Shown here piece by piece: positions 6,051 through 15,033 of a stretch of DNA of 22,043 bases. Each line of letters begins with the position of its first letter. The stretch's first letter is position 1. The translations under genes were made by a program, and so were the position numbers. The notes below the pieces were generated by a model. The model saw only the letters and a list, made by a program, of their open reading frames with translations. It was not told the DNA's origin and did no database searches. This stretch comes from Chrysochromulina tobinii (taxonomy: Eukaryota > Haptophyta > Prymnesiales > Chrysochromulinaceae). The stretch spans positions 1 to 22,043 of the forward strand of contig JWZX01002706.1 in the NCBI GenBank assembly GCA_001275005.1, given 5' to 3'.

Positions 6051-8519
6051 ATGCCCACCATCGGCGTATACGCTCGCTTGAGGCCAGTGGCTAAACGCGC
6101 CGAAGAGGGCATCGAGATGGATCCTGGCGGCTGCAGCATCCTCGTGCGGAATCTCGAATTCACGCTCGATCGCATCTTTGATGAGCGTGCGTCGCAGGAA
6201 GAGGTGTACGAGGTGGTTGGCCGTGACCGGGTTGCGCAGGTTGTCAAGGGCTTCAACGTGTGCCTCGTCGCGTATGGGCAGACGGGAAGCGGCAAAACCC
6301 ACACGATGTTTGGCCCAGAGGAGGTTCTGACGAACTGGCGCGGTGCGCCAGCGGATCAGCACGGCATCGCGCTGCGGGCAATGTCGGACCTCTTCGAGGC
6401 GGCTGCGGCCGACGCGTACACCATCACGTGCTCATACGTCGAGGTGTACAACGACACGTGCATCGACCTGCTTGCACACGAGAAGAAGGCACTGCCGCTG
6501 CGCGAGCTGCCTTCGGGCACGCCCTTTGTGGCTGGATTGACCGAGGAGGAGGTGGCCAGCGTCGACAGTGCCCTATCGGCGCTCTCACGGGGCACGGCGC
6601 GCCGCGCGACGGCGCAGATGAGCATGAACGCGCGCTCGTCACGCTCACACGCCGTCTTCTCGCTCGCACTGCGCGGCAGTGCCGGCGCGACCGACGGCTC
6701 GACCACGAGCGGCAAGCTCGTGCTGGTCGATCTCGCCGGCATGGAGAGTTCCAAGAAAAGCTCGAGCGTCGAGGGTGCATCTTCCGCGGGCCCGCGGCGT
6801 GAGGAGGCGAAGCACATCAACACGTCGCTGTATGCCCTTGGCACCGTCATTGAGCGCCTCTCGGTCGCCAGCCGCGAGGGCGACGGCGCCATCCTGAGCC
6901 ACGTGCCGTTTCGGAACTCAAAGCTCACACGCCTGCTGCAAGAATGCCTTCACGGCAACACGGCACCAGCCTTCATCGCGACGCTGCGCGCCGAGCCGCA
7001 GAACCTTGAGGAGTGCATGGCGACGCTGCGCTTTGCCCAGCGCGCCAAGGCAGTCCCCGTCGTGGTGCGCGCCAACGTCAAGGCAGCGCCTCTCGACTCG
7101 GAAGCACTCCAAAAGGAGCTCAAAGCTGTGACACGTGAGCTGGGCGAAGCGAAGGCGCTCATCGAGCGGCTGCAGCGCGAGGCGCACGAGGTGCACGGAC
7201 CACGGCGGCCCGTAGCTGGCACGGACGCGTCCGATGACGCGCGCGAGAGCGCTCTGCTCATGGGGCGATTGCAGCTCGGACAACTCGCCGAGAAAATGGC
7301 CGAGCTCATAGGTCAATCCTCGGAGCTCAGTGCGCCGCCACCCGCCTCGGAGGGAGCTGCGGCCAGCGCGGACGTGTTTGCTGGGTGGGGGGTAGCCACC
7401 ACACCCAGCCAGGCTCCCCGAGCCATCCCAACGGCGCGCACAGCCCAGGCGAAGGCGAGTGCGGCGCAGGCGCAGGCGAATGCCACGGCGGCGGAGTTAT
7501 TGAAGGCGCAGAAGGCGATTGAGGAAGCGAAGATGCAGGCGGAGACGGCGCTGCGAGCCGAGAGGGCTCGGGCTGCTAAGGTTGTGAAGGCGGCGCAGGC
7601 TGAGGCGGCCGAGACGCTCGAGAAGCGCACGGCGGAGATTTCCAAAGAGACACGCGAGTGGCGCGAAAAGGCCGCGGCCGAAGCCGAAAAGCGCAACAAG
7701 GCGGCCACCAAGGCGGCGGCGGCGGAGGCCAAGGCAGAGGAGCAGGCAGCGGCTGCGGTGCGTGAGCGGACGCGGGCCAACGCGGCAGAGCAGCGCCTAC
7801 TCGCAGAAAAGGCGCGCGCCGACGCGGCGGAGGCGGCAGCCAAGGCGGCAGACGCGCGCGCGGCCAGTGCCGATGCGGAGCGCGAGCGCCTGACCGCTGC
7901 CGCTGCAAAGGCAGAGGCCGACGCAGAGGCCGCCGACGATGCTGCAGCCTTTGCAGCCGCTGTGGCAGCCGCAGCCTTTCAGCCGACTTCAGCCGCTCCA
8001 ACGGCGGTCATCGATCCTTTCCCAGCCCTTCCCAGCCCGGCCTCGTCGGCAGCCGCTCGTCGCCTTCAACGATCGCAGGAGCGTGCGACGCGCCTGCCGT
8101 TGCCGACCACGGCTACGCCCCCTGACTATTGCCGAGTACCCCAAGTTGCTCCGACCGGGGGCCTCAATCGTCCCGACCTCCTCCACAGGCAGCTGGGCCC
8201 TAGCGAAGCACATCACCGCTGGGAACCAAGCCCCACGCCGCCGCCGATGACGCAGTCCTGGGAACCGACGCTATTTCGCGGCAGACCATCGGCACCGGCT
8301 TCGTCGCGCCAGACTGTCACGCCCAGGACGGCCGCAGTCATCGAGATGTCGAGGCGGGAAGCGCTCGCCCTCCAGCAGCTGGGCTTCATCTTCCCAGAGC
8401 TGCCTGAGAGGAAACTGCGCGAGGCTCTCGAGCGCGTCGATTGGAACCTGGATGCCGCCGCAAGCGAGCTGATCGAGCGTGATATCCCGAGGCAGGCATG
8501 GGACTCGCTGTGGGGTTAG
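6051..8519 (+). CDS. Divergent kinesin with C-terminal CUE/UBA-like domain
   Basis: This 822-aa protein starts with an N-terminal kinesin motor (about residues 1-345). The P-loop is GQTGSGKT (76-83), switch I is NARSSRSH (193-200) and switch II is DLAGME (227-232), where most kinesins have DLAGSE. Next comes HINTSLYALGTVIERL, then RNSKLTRLLQECLHGN. The N-terminus begins almost directly at the first motor strand. A coiled coil follows (about 350-380), then an Ala/Glu/Lys-rich helix (about 460-640) and a Pro-rich linker. The last 57 residues include LQQLGFIFPELPERKLREAL and VDWNLDAAASELI, matching the FP and LL pattern of CUE/UBA ubiquitin-binding folds. Microtubule motor activity is expected; the subfamily is unclear. 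One uninterrupted frame is seen. Confidence 0.85.
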   Translation: MPTIGVYARLRPVAKRAEEGIEMDPGGCSILVRNLEFTLDRIFDERASQEEVYEVVGRDRVAQVVKGFNVCLVAYGQTGSGKTHTMFGPEEVLTNWRGAPADQHGIALRAMSDLFEAAAADAYTITCSYVEVYNDTCIDLLAHEKKALPLRELPSGTPFVAGLTEEEVASVDSALSALSRGTARRATAQMSMNARSSRSHAVFSLALRGSAGATDGSTTSGKLVLVDLAGMESSKKSSSVEGASSAGPRREEAKHINTSLYALGTVIERLSVASREGDGAILSHVPFRNSKLTRLLQECLHGNTAPAFIATLRAEPQNLEECMATLRFAQRAKAVPVVVRANVKAAPLDSEALQKELKAVTRELGEAKALIERLQREAHEVHGPRRPVAGTDASDDARESALLMGRLQLGQLAEKMAELIGQSSELSAPPPASEGAAASADVFAGWGVATTPSQAPRAIPTARTAQAKASAAQAQANATAAELLKAQKAIEEAKMQAETALRAERARAAKVVKAAQAEAAETLEKRTAEISKETREWREKAAAEAEKRNKAATKAAAAEAKAEEQAAAAVRERTRANAAEQRLLAEKARADAAEAAAKAADARAASADAERERLTAAAAKAEADAEAADDAAAFAAAVAAAAFQPTSAAPTAVIDPFPALPSPASSAAARRLQRSQERATRLPLPTTATPPDYCRVPQVAPTGGLNRPDLLHRQLGPSEAHHRWEPSPTPPPMTQSWEPTLFRGRPSAPASSRQTVTPRTAAVIEMSRREALALQQLGFIFPELPERKLREALERVDWNLDAAASELIERDIPRQAWDSLWG

Positions 8520-8919
8520 TGCTTATTAGGTATCGTAGGCCGCTCGCACGTCCCGTGTGCGCGCGGTACGGGACAGGGACACACTCCCACCAACGTCTAA
8601 GCAATTAGTGCGGGGACAGCGGCCGTCTGGAAGTCCGACGGTCGATCCGGGACCGCGGGCGTGAATTCGATCCGACTCGTGCGTCGACGGAACGTACCGC
8701 GTTCTACGTTACGTTCTATATAAATAGTAATTAGTATTATTTCCAGCGATACGTCGAAAGGAGGAACACGAGAACCGGGCCATTTTACCCGAAGGGGGTA
8801 GGGGAGGGATTAATATCTGGATTTGCACCCCTTCCTCATACCCTGATTACAAACTGAGTGGCCTGCAGGACCGCACAACAACCAAGACAGTGACACCGGC
8901 TGGCAGAGTCGCCTGCTTT
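8520..8919. other. Convergent 3' intergenic region with AT-rich island
   Basis: It lies between the 3' ends of kinesin A and the Orai-like gene. An AT-rich patch (about 8700-8750) contains TATATAAATA (8717-8726) and stands out against the GC-rich surroundings. No gene or RNA is recognised. Confidence 0.5.
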
Positions 8920-9873
8920 TCACTCGGGTAACAACGGAAGCTGCACCGTGGGCCGTTGGCGGTGCGCAGCCGATGAGGGCGGAGAAGCTTCACGTGGGGT
9001 AGCGCGCAGAACCGATGATGGCGAAGAAACAGTGCGTGGAGCATCATCAGAACGCGAAAGGAAGGCCTCTAAAATCGGAGTCTGGGAGATAGACGTGATC
9101 TTCGGGGCGGGCCGCTTGCCGTTGAAGGTGAGGTCGTCCTTTAGGTGGTCATGTGCGTGAATCTCGTCCAAACGGTTCCACATCTGCCCGACTCTGCTCC
9201 GATTGGACGGGTACATGGGAGTGAGCCACGCGCGAAAAATGTCCATGACCGATCCGATGGCCGAAATTTCGTAGACGTCGAGCTCCACCTCCCCGTAGAA
9301 GAGCAGACTCGTGTAATTCATCCTGCAAACCACTTGGTAGCCGAAAGTGATGAAAATGGCCGTCGCAACCATGCTGATGTGTACTTCCATGTTGAGCAGG
9401 GCACCGTTGAGGCACGCAAACAGCAGGAAAAACATGGCGGCGAAGTGCATCGCGCGCACGTCCTTGAGACCCAGGTCCAGCATTCGTGACGCCTTGAGGA
9501 TGTTTTTCCTCAGTGAAGCATCACGCGACAACGCGATGAGATGCGACGATATGACGATTACCCAGAGCGATGAGACGAGCGCGAGCGCCCCCGAACCGAC
9601 GTACATGAATTTGATCGTGTTGTGCAGGATGGTGTACAGGTCCATGACGTCATCCACACTCTCAAGCGACTCACCACCCAGGAAACTGATCGATGATCCA
9701 GCCAGCAGCGTTGCTTGCGTGGCAATATTGTTGAGGATCTCGATGCGTTGGTCAATGCGCAGCGTCTCGACCTCCATCATCGCCTTGGCCTTGGCGATGG
9801 ATGCGGACTCGGTCTGGGCCGTGAGCAGCTGCTGCTGTGCGTCTTGCATGCTGACCCTGGTGGTGGAAGCCAA
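8920..9873 (-). CDS. Four-helix membrane protein, Orai-like channel candidate
   Basis: This 317-aa protein has an N-terminal helix (about residues 8-45) and four hydrophobic segments: about 48-68 (NNIATQATLLAGSSISFLGG), 89-116, 141-162 and 164-185. A cytosolic-type Ser/Pro-rich tail follows. The arrangement and the TM1 lead-in ILNNIATQATLLAG resemble Orai store-operated calcium-channel subunits and their protist homologues, in which the basic/acidic pre-TM1 helix continues into TM1. The Orai selectivity-filter Glu has no certain counterpart, so the channel call is an inference; an unrelated four-helix protein is possible. The gene is read from an ATG at 9873 and shares an approximately 310-bp divergent upstream region with the KDM5 gene. 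Confidence 0.7.
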   Translation of the reverse strand: MASTTRVSMQDAQQQLLTAQTESASIAKAKAMMEVETLRIDQRIEILNNIATQATLLAGSSISFLGGESLESVDDVMDLYTILHNTIKFMYVGSGALALVSSLWVIVISSHLIALSRDASLRKNILKASRMLDLGLKDVRAMHFAAMFFLLFACLNGALLNMEVHISMVATAIFITFGYQVVCRMNYTSLLFYGEVELDVYEISAIGSVMDIFRAWLTPMYPSNRSRVGQMWNRLDEIHAHDHLKDDLTFNGKRPAPKITSISQTPILEAFLSRSDDAPRTVSSPSSVLRATPREASPPSSAAHRQRPTVQLPLLPE

Positions 9874-10183
9874 TGGAAGTCGTCCAATGCTGAGGGGAAA
9901 AAGACTTGCCCAAATTGGGCATGACGGCCGTGCGGGTTCTATCGTAATGGTCTGTGAGTCCCAAGGGGGGAGACATATGCGTTATTTTGATCGGATGTGC
10001 ACGTTGTCGTACCGGCATTTCGATGGTTGTGAGGTTCGTCTGTGTGGTCTGTGTGCCTTTGTGCGTCCGCGTGTTCCGTGTGTCTCGTGTGTGTCCCGGC
10101 TCCCCCCGGTGTCTTTTTACCGGTACATGCCGCGTCTTCTCGGGATTAGAGCGCAATCACGAGGCAGCGACGTCCAAAGCTCC
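9874..10183. promoter_or_regulatory. Divergent promoter region, Orai-like / KDM5
   Basis: The 310 bp between two divergent start codons must hold both promoters or 5'UTRs. The only distinct structure seen is the single-arm copy of the palindromic repeat at 10036-10124. No TATA box is obvious. Confidence 0.5.
10036..10124 (+). repeat. Dispersed GT-rich repeat, single-arm copy
   Basis: This stretch matches the left arm of the 112-274 element (TCGTCTGTGTG at its start). It matches the inverted right arm even better across GTGTGTCCCGGCTCCC and CCCGGTGTCTTTTTACCGG. It ends about 60 bp before the KDM5 start codon. The 3' part keeps a small hairpin, CCGGT and ACCGG around an 8-base loop. Confidence 0.65.
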
Positions 10184-13100
10184 ATGCCGAAGCGCGCCGC
10201 CTCAAGCAAGGCCTCTACCGGCAGCACCACCGCCCCCGCCGCGCTGCGCGAGGCACCCACGTTCTGTCCAACCGAGGCCGAGTTCCAGAACCCGCTGCGC
10301 TACATCCTGTCCATCCGCGAGGAGGCGGAGCGGTACGGCATCTGCTGCATCAAGCCGCCGCCGAGCTGGCGGCCGCCGTTCATGATCGACCTCAATCGGC
10401 TGCGCTTTCCCACGCGCGTGCAGAAGATCAACGAGCTGCTCATCCGCAAGACGCAGCGCCTCAAGTTTATGAAGGCACTCGCCGAGTTTTGCGACGCAGC
10501 GGGCACGCCACTGAGCAAGCTTCCAACGATGGGCGGGCGCGAAATCGACCTGCATCTGCTGTACACGCAGGTGGGCAAGCGCGGCGGCTTCGAGCGCGCC
10601 ACCGCCGAACGCAAGTGGACAGAGATCGCTGAGAGGATGAACATGCACCACGCGAGCGGGTCTCACCTCGCGGCCGCGCTCAAGAAGCAGTATCAGCAGC
10701 TGCTGCTGCCCTTACGAGCGGTACGCGGCGGGGCTCGACCCGCCGCCCGCTGGCATTGCCGCCGCCGCCGCCGCTGCCGCTTCGGCGGAGGCTGTCGCAC
10801 CTGCGCCACAGATGAGCTCGGGCGGCTCTCTCATGTCCAAGCGCGCCAATGTGTCGGGCGCCGAGGTCGTGCGACTGAGCGGCAGGCCGGGCGGCGTCGA
10901 GCGCTCGAATGCAGCGGGCGAAGACGAGGTGATCGCGTACGAGCCACCGCTGCCCGGGCAGGAGCTCTGTGAGATCTGCGGCTCGGGAGACGAGTACGAG
11001 TCGATGCTGCTGTGCGACCGTTGCGGATGCGGATTCCACCTCCAATGCCTCAACCCACCGCTCCACGCAGTGCCGGCGGGCGAGTGGTTCTGCGCGCAAT
11101 GCCTCCAGGAGTCGTTTGGGTTTGACTCGACCCGCGTGTTCCGCTTCCACCAGTACGAGCGGCAGGCGCACATGTTCAAGCATGCCTTCTTCGACGGCCT
11201 GGTCGAGACCGGCCTTTCCAAAAAGAGTCGCGCGGAGGGCGTGGCCCACTCTGCGGAAGCGCGTGCCCAGAGCGGCACGCGGCTGCGCGAGCTCGAGGTC
11301 CCCCCGGAGGAGGTCGAGTGGCAGTTTTGGAACGTGGTCACCACTCCCGACCAACCACTCGAGGTGCTCTATGCAGCTGAGCTCCTCTGATGACCTCTGA
11401 GGACCTCTGAGGACCTCTGATGACCTCTGATGACCTCCCTCGTCAGGTGCTGTATGCCTCCGATCTCGACACACTGGAATACGGCTCTGGCTTCCCCCGC
11501 CCTCCGAAGGGCGACACCGCCGCCGCGACGACGAGCGCGAGCGCCGTGACGGGCGCCGCCGGCATCGGAGCCGCCCACGCCGAGCCGCTGGCCGCGTCTG
11601 ACGCTGCTGCTGCTGCCAAATCGCCGGCTGCGTCCCCGGCCGCCAAGCCGTCGGCCAAGGTGAAGGCGGAGGCCAAGGCGAAGGCCAAGGTGGAGATGCT
11701 CGAGCGGGAACGTGAGGCCAAGGAGTTGGAGCGCACGCAGGCGCTCCCGATCGCACGCCGGTTCGCCACCGCGGGCTGGAACCTAAACAACCTGTGCCGG
11801 CTGGACCGCTGCGTGCTTGCGCACTGCAACGACCTGGTCTCGGGAATGGTGGTGCCGTGGCTCTATGTTGGGATGCTCTTCTCCTCGTTTTGCTGGCACG
11901 TGGAGGACCACTACGCGCACTCGATCAACTATATGCACTGGGGATCGCCCAAGACGTGGTACGGCGTGCCAGGCAGCCAGGCAGAGGCCTTCGAGCGCGT
12001 GATGCGGGAAGCCGTGCCCGAGCTGGTCGCGAGCGAGCAAGGTCTGCTCTACAAGATGGTCACGATGGTGCCGCCCCTCGAGGCTGCCGCCGCCGGAGTC
12101 GACGTTTGCCACCTGCTGCAGCAGCCGGGAACCTTTGTGATCACCTGGCCACGCGGTTACCACGCGGGCTTCTCGCATGGGCTCAACTGCGCTGAATCGT
12201 CCAACTTTGCCACCGCCGATTGGCTGCCGTGGGGGCGTCAGTCCGTCGAGTCTTTCCGCACGATGCCTGGTGTGCGCTGCCCGTGCTTCGTCAGGTCGTG
12301 CCCGCGCATGCAAGTGCTCATCACGGCGCCCCTCCCCCCCCCGCTCTCCCCCCCCAGGTACGCGCCGCCCGTGCTTCACCCACGAGCTGCTGCTGAGCAC
12401 CCTCGCTCGTAAGGCGCTCGTCCTCTCGGCGCACATTGCCCAGTGGGTCGCGCCGGAGCTCGAGCTGCTCATCGAGGCCGAGGCGGCAGCGCTCGAGGCG
12501 CTTGCACGCATGGGCGTCCCTTTTGTCGGCTGGAGCCACGCAACTGAGGCACCGGATTCGGGCGGGAGGACCCCTATGGAGACTGCGGCTCCGACGGTTA
12601 CATGTGACGCCATGGACGAAGACACACAGGTGGCGGCGGCAGCGGCGCCATCGGGGGACGCGCCGGCGCCTGTGGGGAAGGCACCTGGGGGCGAGGCGCC
12701 TACCGAGGTGGCGGACGTGGGCCCGGCCGCTCCGTGCCCGATGTGCGCTGCATGCGAGTACGAGTGCTTCTTGTCAACGGTCGAGTGCCGCGCAGCCGAC
12801 GGCACGATCACTTACCTGTGCCCCGCGCATGCCCTCGCTCCGCCCTCGCACGCGTCTCCCGAGGCGCATGCCGCCACGGCGCTGCCGGCCAGCTCGAAGA
12901 GGCTCATCGTGTATCGTCCGCTCCGCTGGCTGCGAGCACTGCTCGCCACAGTGGCCAAGCGCGCCGCGGCTGCGAACGCGTGGGTGGAGCATGCGCGCCA
13001 CATTCTTCTGCTGGGCCCTCTGGCGACGACGGGTAGCGAGCACGGCGCCGGCGGCGTCGAGGCGATGGACGGGCAGGGGCACGGCGCCAGCGCACGCACC

Positions 13101-14922
13101 ATGGGCACGGCTGGCGGACGCGCACGCGTGTATGGCCGCCGGTACGGCGCTCCAAATGGACGATGAGCACATGCTCCGGTTGGGCGCCGTAGTGAGCGCG
13201 GGCGCGGCCGTGCAGGCGCGTGCGGCGGCGCTTCAGGCGGGCGTTGGGCGCTCCAAGCGCGCCGCTCTCCCAACGCTCGAGCAGTGCGCCAGTTGCGTCG
13301 ACGAGGCCGCAGGCCTACCGCTCGTCTTCGAGGCGCTTGGCGCGCTCGTGCCCGTCGTGCACGCGGGCCGCGCGTGGGAAGCACGCGCGCGCGCCGCGCT
13401 CGATGCGCGCGCTGCGGCTGTCGCAGACAGCGGCGCCACCTCGGGCGCCGTCTTGGGCGCCGCAGCGACGGCGGTGGCGGCGATGGCGGCGGCGGAGTTC
13501 GAAGCGGTCCTTACTCAGGCAGCGGCCATCCCCCTCTCTCTCCCGCTCCGGCCGGAGGTCGAGGAGGCTCTAGCGGCCGTGCGCGTCGAGCAGCGATGCG
13601 CGCAGGTGCTGCTGACCCAGCCCGAGAGCGCCCAAGACGGCGCGACGGCCGCGACGGCCGCGAACGCCGCCCGAGACGACGCCGTCGCTGCCGTGGCGCC
13701 CGCGGCGGCGCCGCCCTCGGCTGAGGCGCTCAAGGCACTCGTGAGCGAAGCGGCGGCACTCGCGGCGCCGCTGACGGCATGGGCCCGCGAGGCTCTCGCC
13801 ACCCTAACCGAGCGCGAGGCGAGCGTGCGTCGGTGGCTCGATGAGGCGAGCAGCGTTCTGCGACGCACCGCACCGCTCGAGCTCATCGAGGGGCTGACTG
13901 CGCGCGCCGCGACGCTGAGTGCACTCGTGACGCTGCCGGCCACTTCGCTTGCCGCCCTGGTGGAGCGTAGTACGGCCGGCCGCGCATGGCTCGCGGCGGC
14001 TGAGCCGCTGGCCGGCGCGCTGAGTGCCGGGCGCGCGCTCTCGAGCGCCGAGTTGGGCGAGGCGCGCCGGCTGCTCGACACGGCGCGCGCATCCCCAAAG
14101 GTGCTCGGGCGAGTGGGCGAGGTGGAGGAGGCGACGCGCGGCCCACTCGCGGCGGCGGTGCTCAAGCTGGACACGTGGCTCGACCGGTGCGCGGCCGTCT
14201 TTGTGAAGCATGGGTGTGAGGTGCCGCTGCTTGAGCTCTTGAGCGTCTCGCCTGTCACCGCCACCACCACAGTCACCGCCACCACCACCGCCGCCACCAC
14301 CGCCGTGCGTTCTCCGACGCCCTCTCCCGGCTTCTGGCCGCCAACGGATGAAGAGAACTTGCTCTGCTGCCCGTGCTGCACGCCCGAGCGGCTCGATGTG
14401 CCGAGCGAGGTGACGTGGATCAGCTGCGATGAGTGCGGCGCGTGGTTCCACAGCTACTGCGTGCGCGTGCCCGACGTTGCCGTTGAGACACTCGATTCGT
14501 TCCGATGCCCACGCTGCTGCAGCATGCACCAGCAGTCGTACGTGTTCGCACCCACACTGCCGCCGCCCATCCTGCGCACGATGCGCCCCGCCGTGCAAAC
14601 CGCCGAGGCTCTTCGACGCGCGGCCGCCGATGACGGCGTCGCGGCGCCCGAGGTTGAGGCACTCCAGGCGCTGCTCGACGCGGCCGCCGTGTGGAAGTCG
14701 CAGCTGCACGACGAGCTGCAGGCGCTCGCGCCGGCACAGCCGCCGCCCCCGTCCTCGTCGCCAGACGGTTTGCCGCTGCTGCCCTCACTGTTCCAGCCGC
14801 CGAGCGCCACGGATCTGCCCACGGACACGCTCGTCCAGTTGCTCGGCGCCGCCGCGCCCATCGAGCTCACAATGCCAGAGGCGCAGCAGCTCGCCTGTGT
14901 GGCGGCGCGCAGGGCGAGATAG
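10184..14922 (+). CDS. KDM5/JARID1-type histone H3K4 demethylase, four exons
   Basis: The model is exons 10184-11363, 11447-12269, 12358-13032 and 13091-14922, about 1502 aa (human KDM5B has 1544). KDM5 enzymes remove methyl groups from H3K4 using Fe(II), 2-oxoglutarate and O2, repressing transcription in the nucleus. Domains in order: JmjN (about 25-66), ARID (75-180), PHD1 (CEIC at 262 to about 307), JmjC, a C5HC2 zinc finger (CPMCAACEYECFLSTVEC), a PLU-1-like helical region, and PHD2 (about 1316-1367). JmjC Fe ligands are H544 and E546 in FCWHVED and H632 in GYHAGF, with K562 as the 2-oxoglutarate contact; all are intact, so catalysis is likely. An Ala/Lys-rich insertion of about 80 residues precedes WNLNNL. 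One extra base at 10712 breaks the frame inside the ARID (see findings). PLU-1 is extremely Ala-rich. Confidence 0.9.
11364..11446 (+). other. KDM5 intron 1 (83 nt) with decamer repeats
   Basis: Donor GTGCTC follows GAG and acceptor CTCGTCAG precedes GTGCTG. Splicing in phase 0 joins TTPDQPLE to VLYASDLDTLEYGSGFP, matching KDM5 proteins. Retention gives an in-frame TGA at 11388. The core is 5.5 copies of a decamer, CCTCTGATGA or CCTCTGAGGA (11384-11439). The first 21 bases resemble the first 21 of the next exon at 16 positions. Confidence 0.85.
12270..12357 (+). other. KDM5 intron 2 (88 nt) with C-rich tract
   Basis: Donor GTGTGC and a long C-rich tract ending CCCCAG. Splicing in phase 1 joins SVESFRTMP to GTRRPCFTHELL, restoring the stretch before the C5HC2 finger. 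The intron's first 20 bases match the first 20 bases of the next exon at 17 positions. Confidence 0.85.
13033..13090 (+). other. KDM5 intron 3 (58 nt), tentative
   Basis: A frame change occurs between about 13020 and 13150 within PLU-1. A GTAGCG donor at 13033 and a GCCAG acceptor at 13090 give the only frame-correct short intron I found. It joins GPLATT to HAPWARLADAHACMAAGTAL. A direct repeat, GCACGGCGCC followed by R-GCG, lies at 13040 and 13079. An indel instead of an intron is possible. Confidence 0.5.
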
Positions 14923-15033
14923 CGTGCGCTTAATTTATTGTATCACAGATAGTGAACGGTATGGAACAAGAGTGCCCACCAAAGCAACTCAAGGCGCAAG
15001 GTCAAGCCGCGACGGCGCGTCTCCATTGTATCC

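Noticed and set aside
5256-6362. 368-aa minus-strand open frame across the coiled-coil end and kinesin A start
   Set aside because: It is antisense to two well-supported genes, basic and Arg/Leu-rich; a GC-rich shadow.
8717-8726. TATATAAATA as a TATA box
   Set aside because: It lies between two converging 3' ends, with no gene start downstream on either strand within a plausible distance.
11364-11446. Reading the KDM5 decamer region as an exon, with two genes split at 11390 and 11420
   Set aside because: The PHD-to-JmjC linker and JmjC domain continue across it exactly when it is spliced, and both halves match one KDM5 protein.
10680-11756. 358-aa minus-strand open frame antisense to KDM5
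   Set aside because: It mirrors coding exons with recognised PHD and JmjC sequence and has no domain of its own.
13515-14709. Long minus-strand frames antisense to PLU-1 and PHD2
   Set aside because: They are Ser/Ala- or Arg-rich mirror frames of Ala-rich coding DNA; the plus frame has a proper C4HC3 PHD finger.
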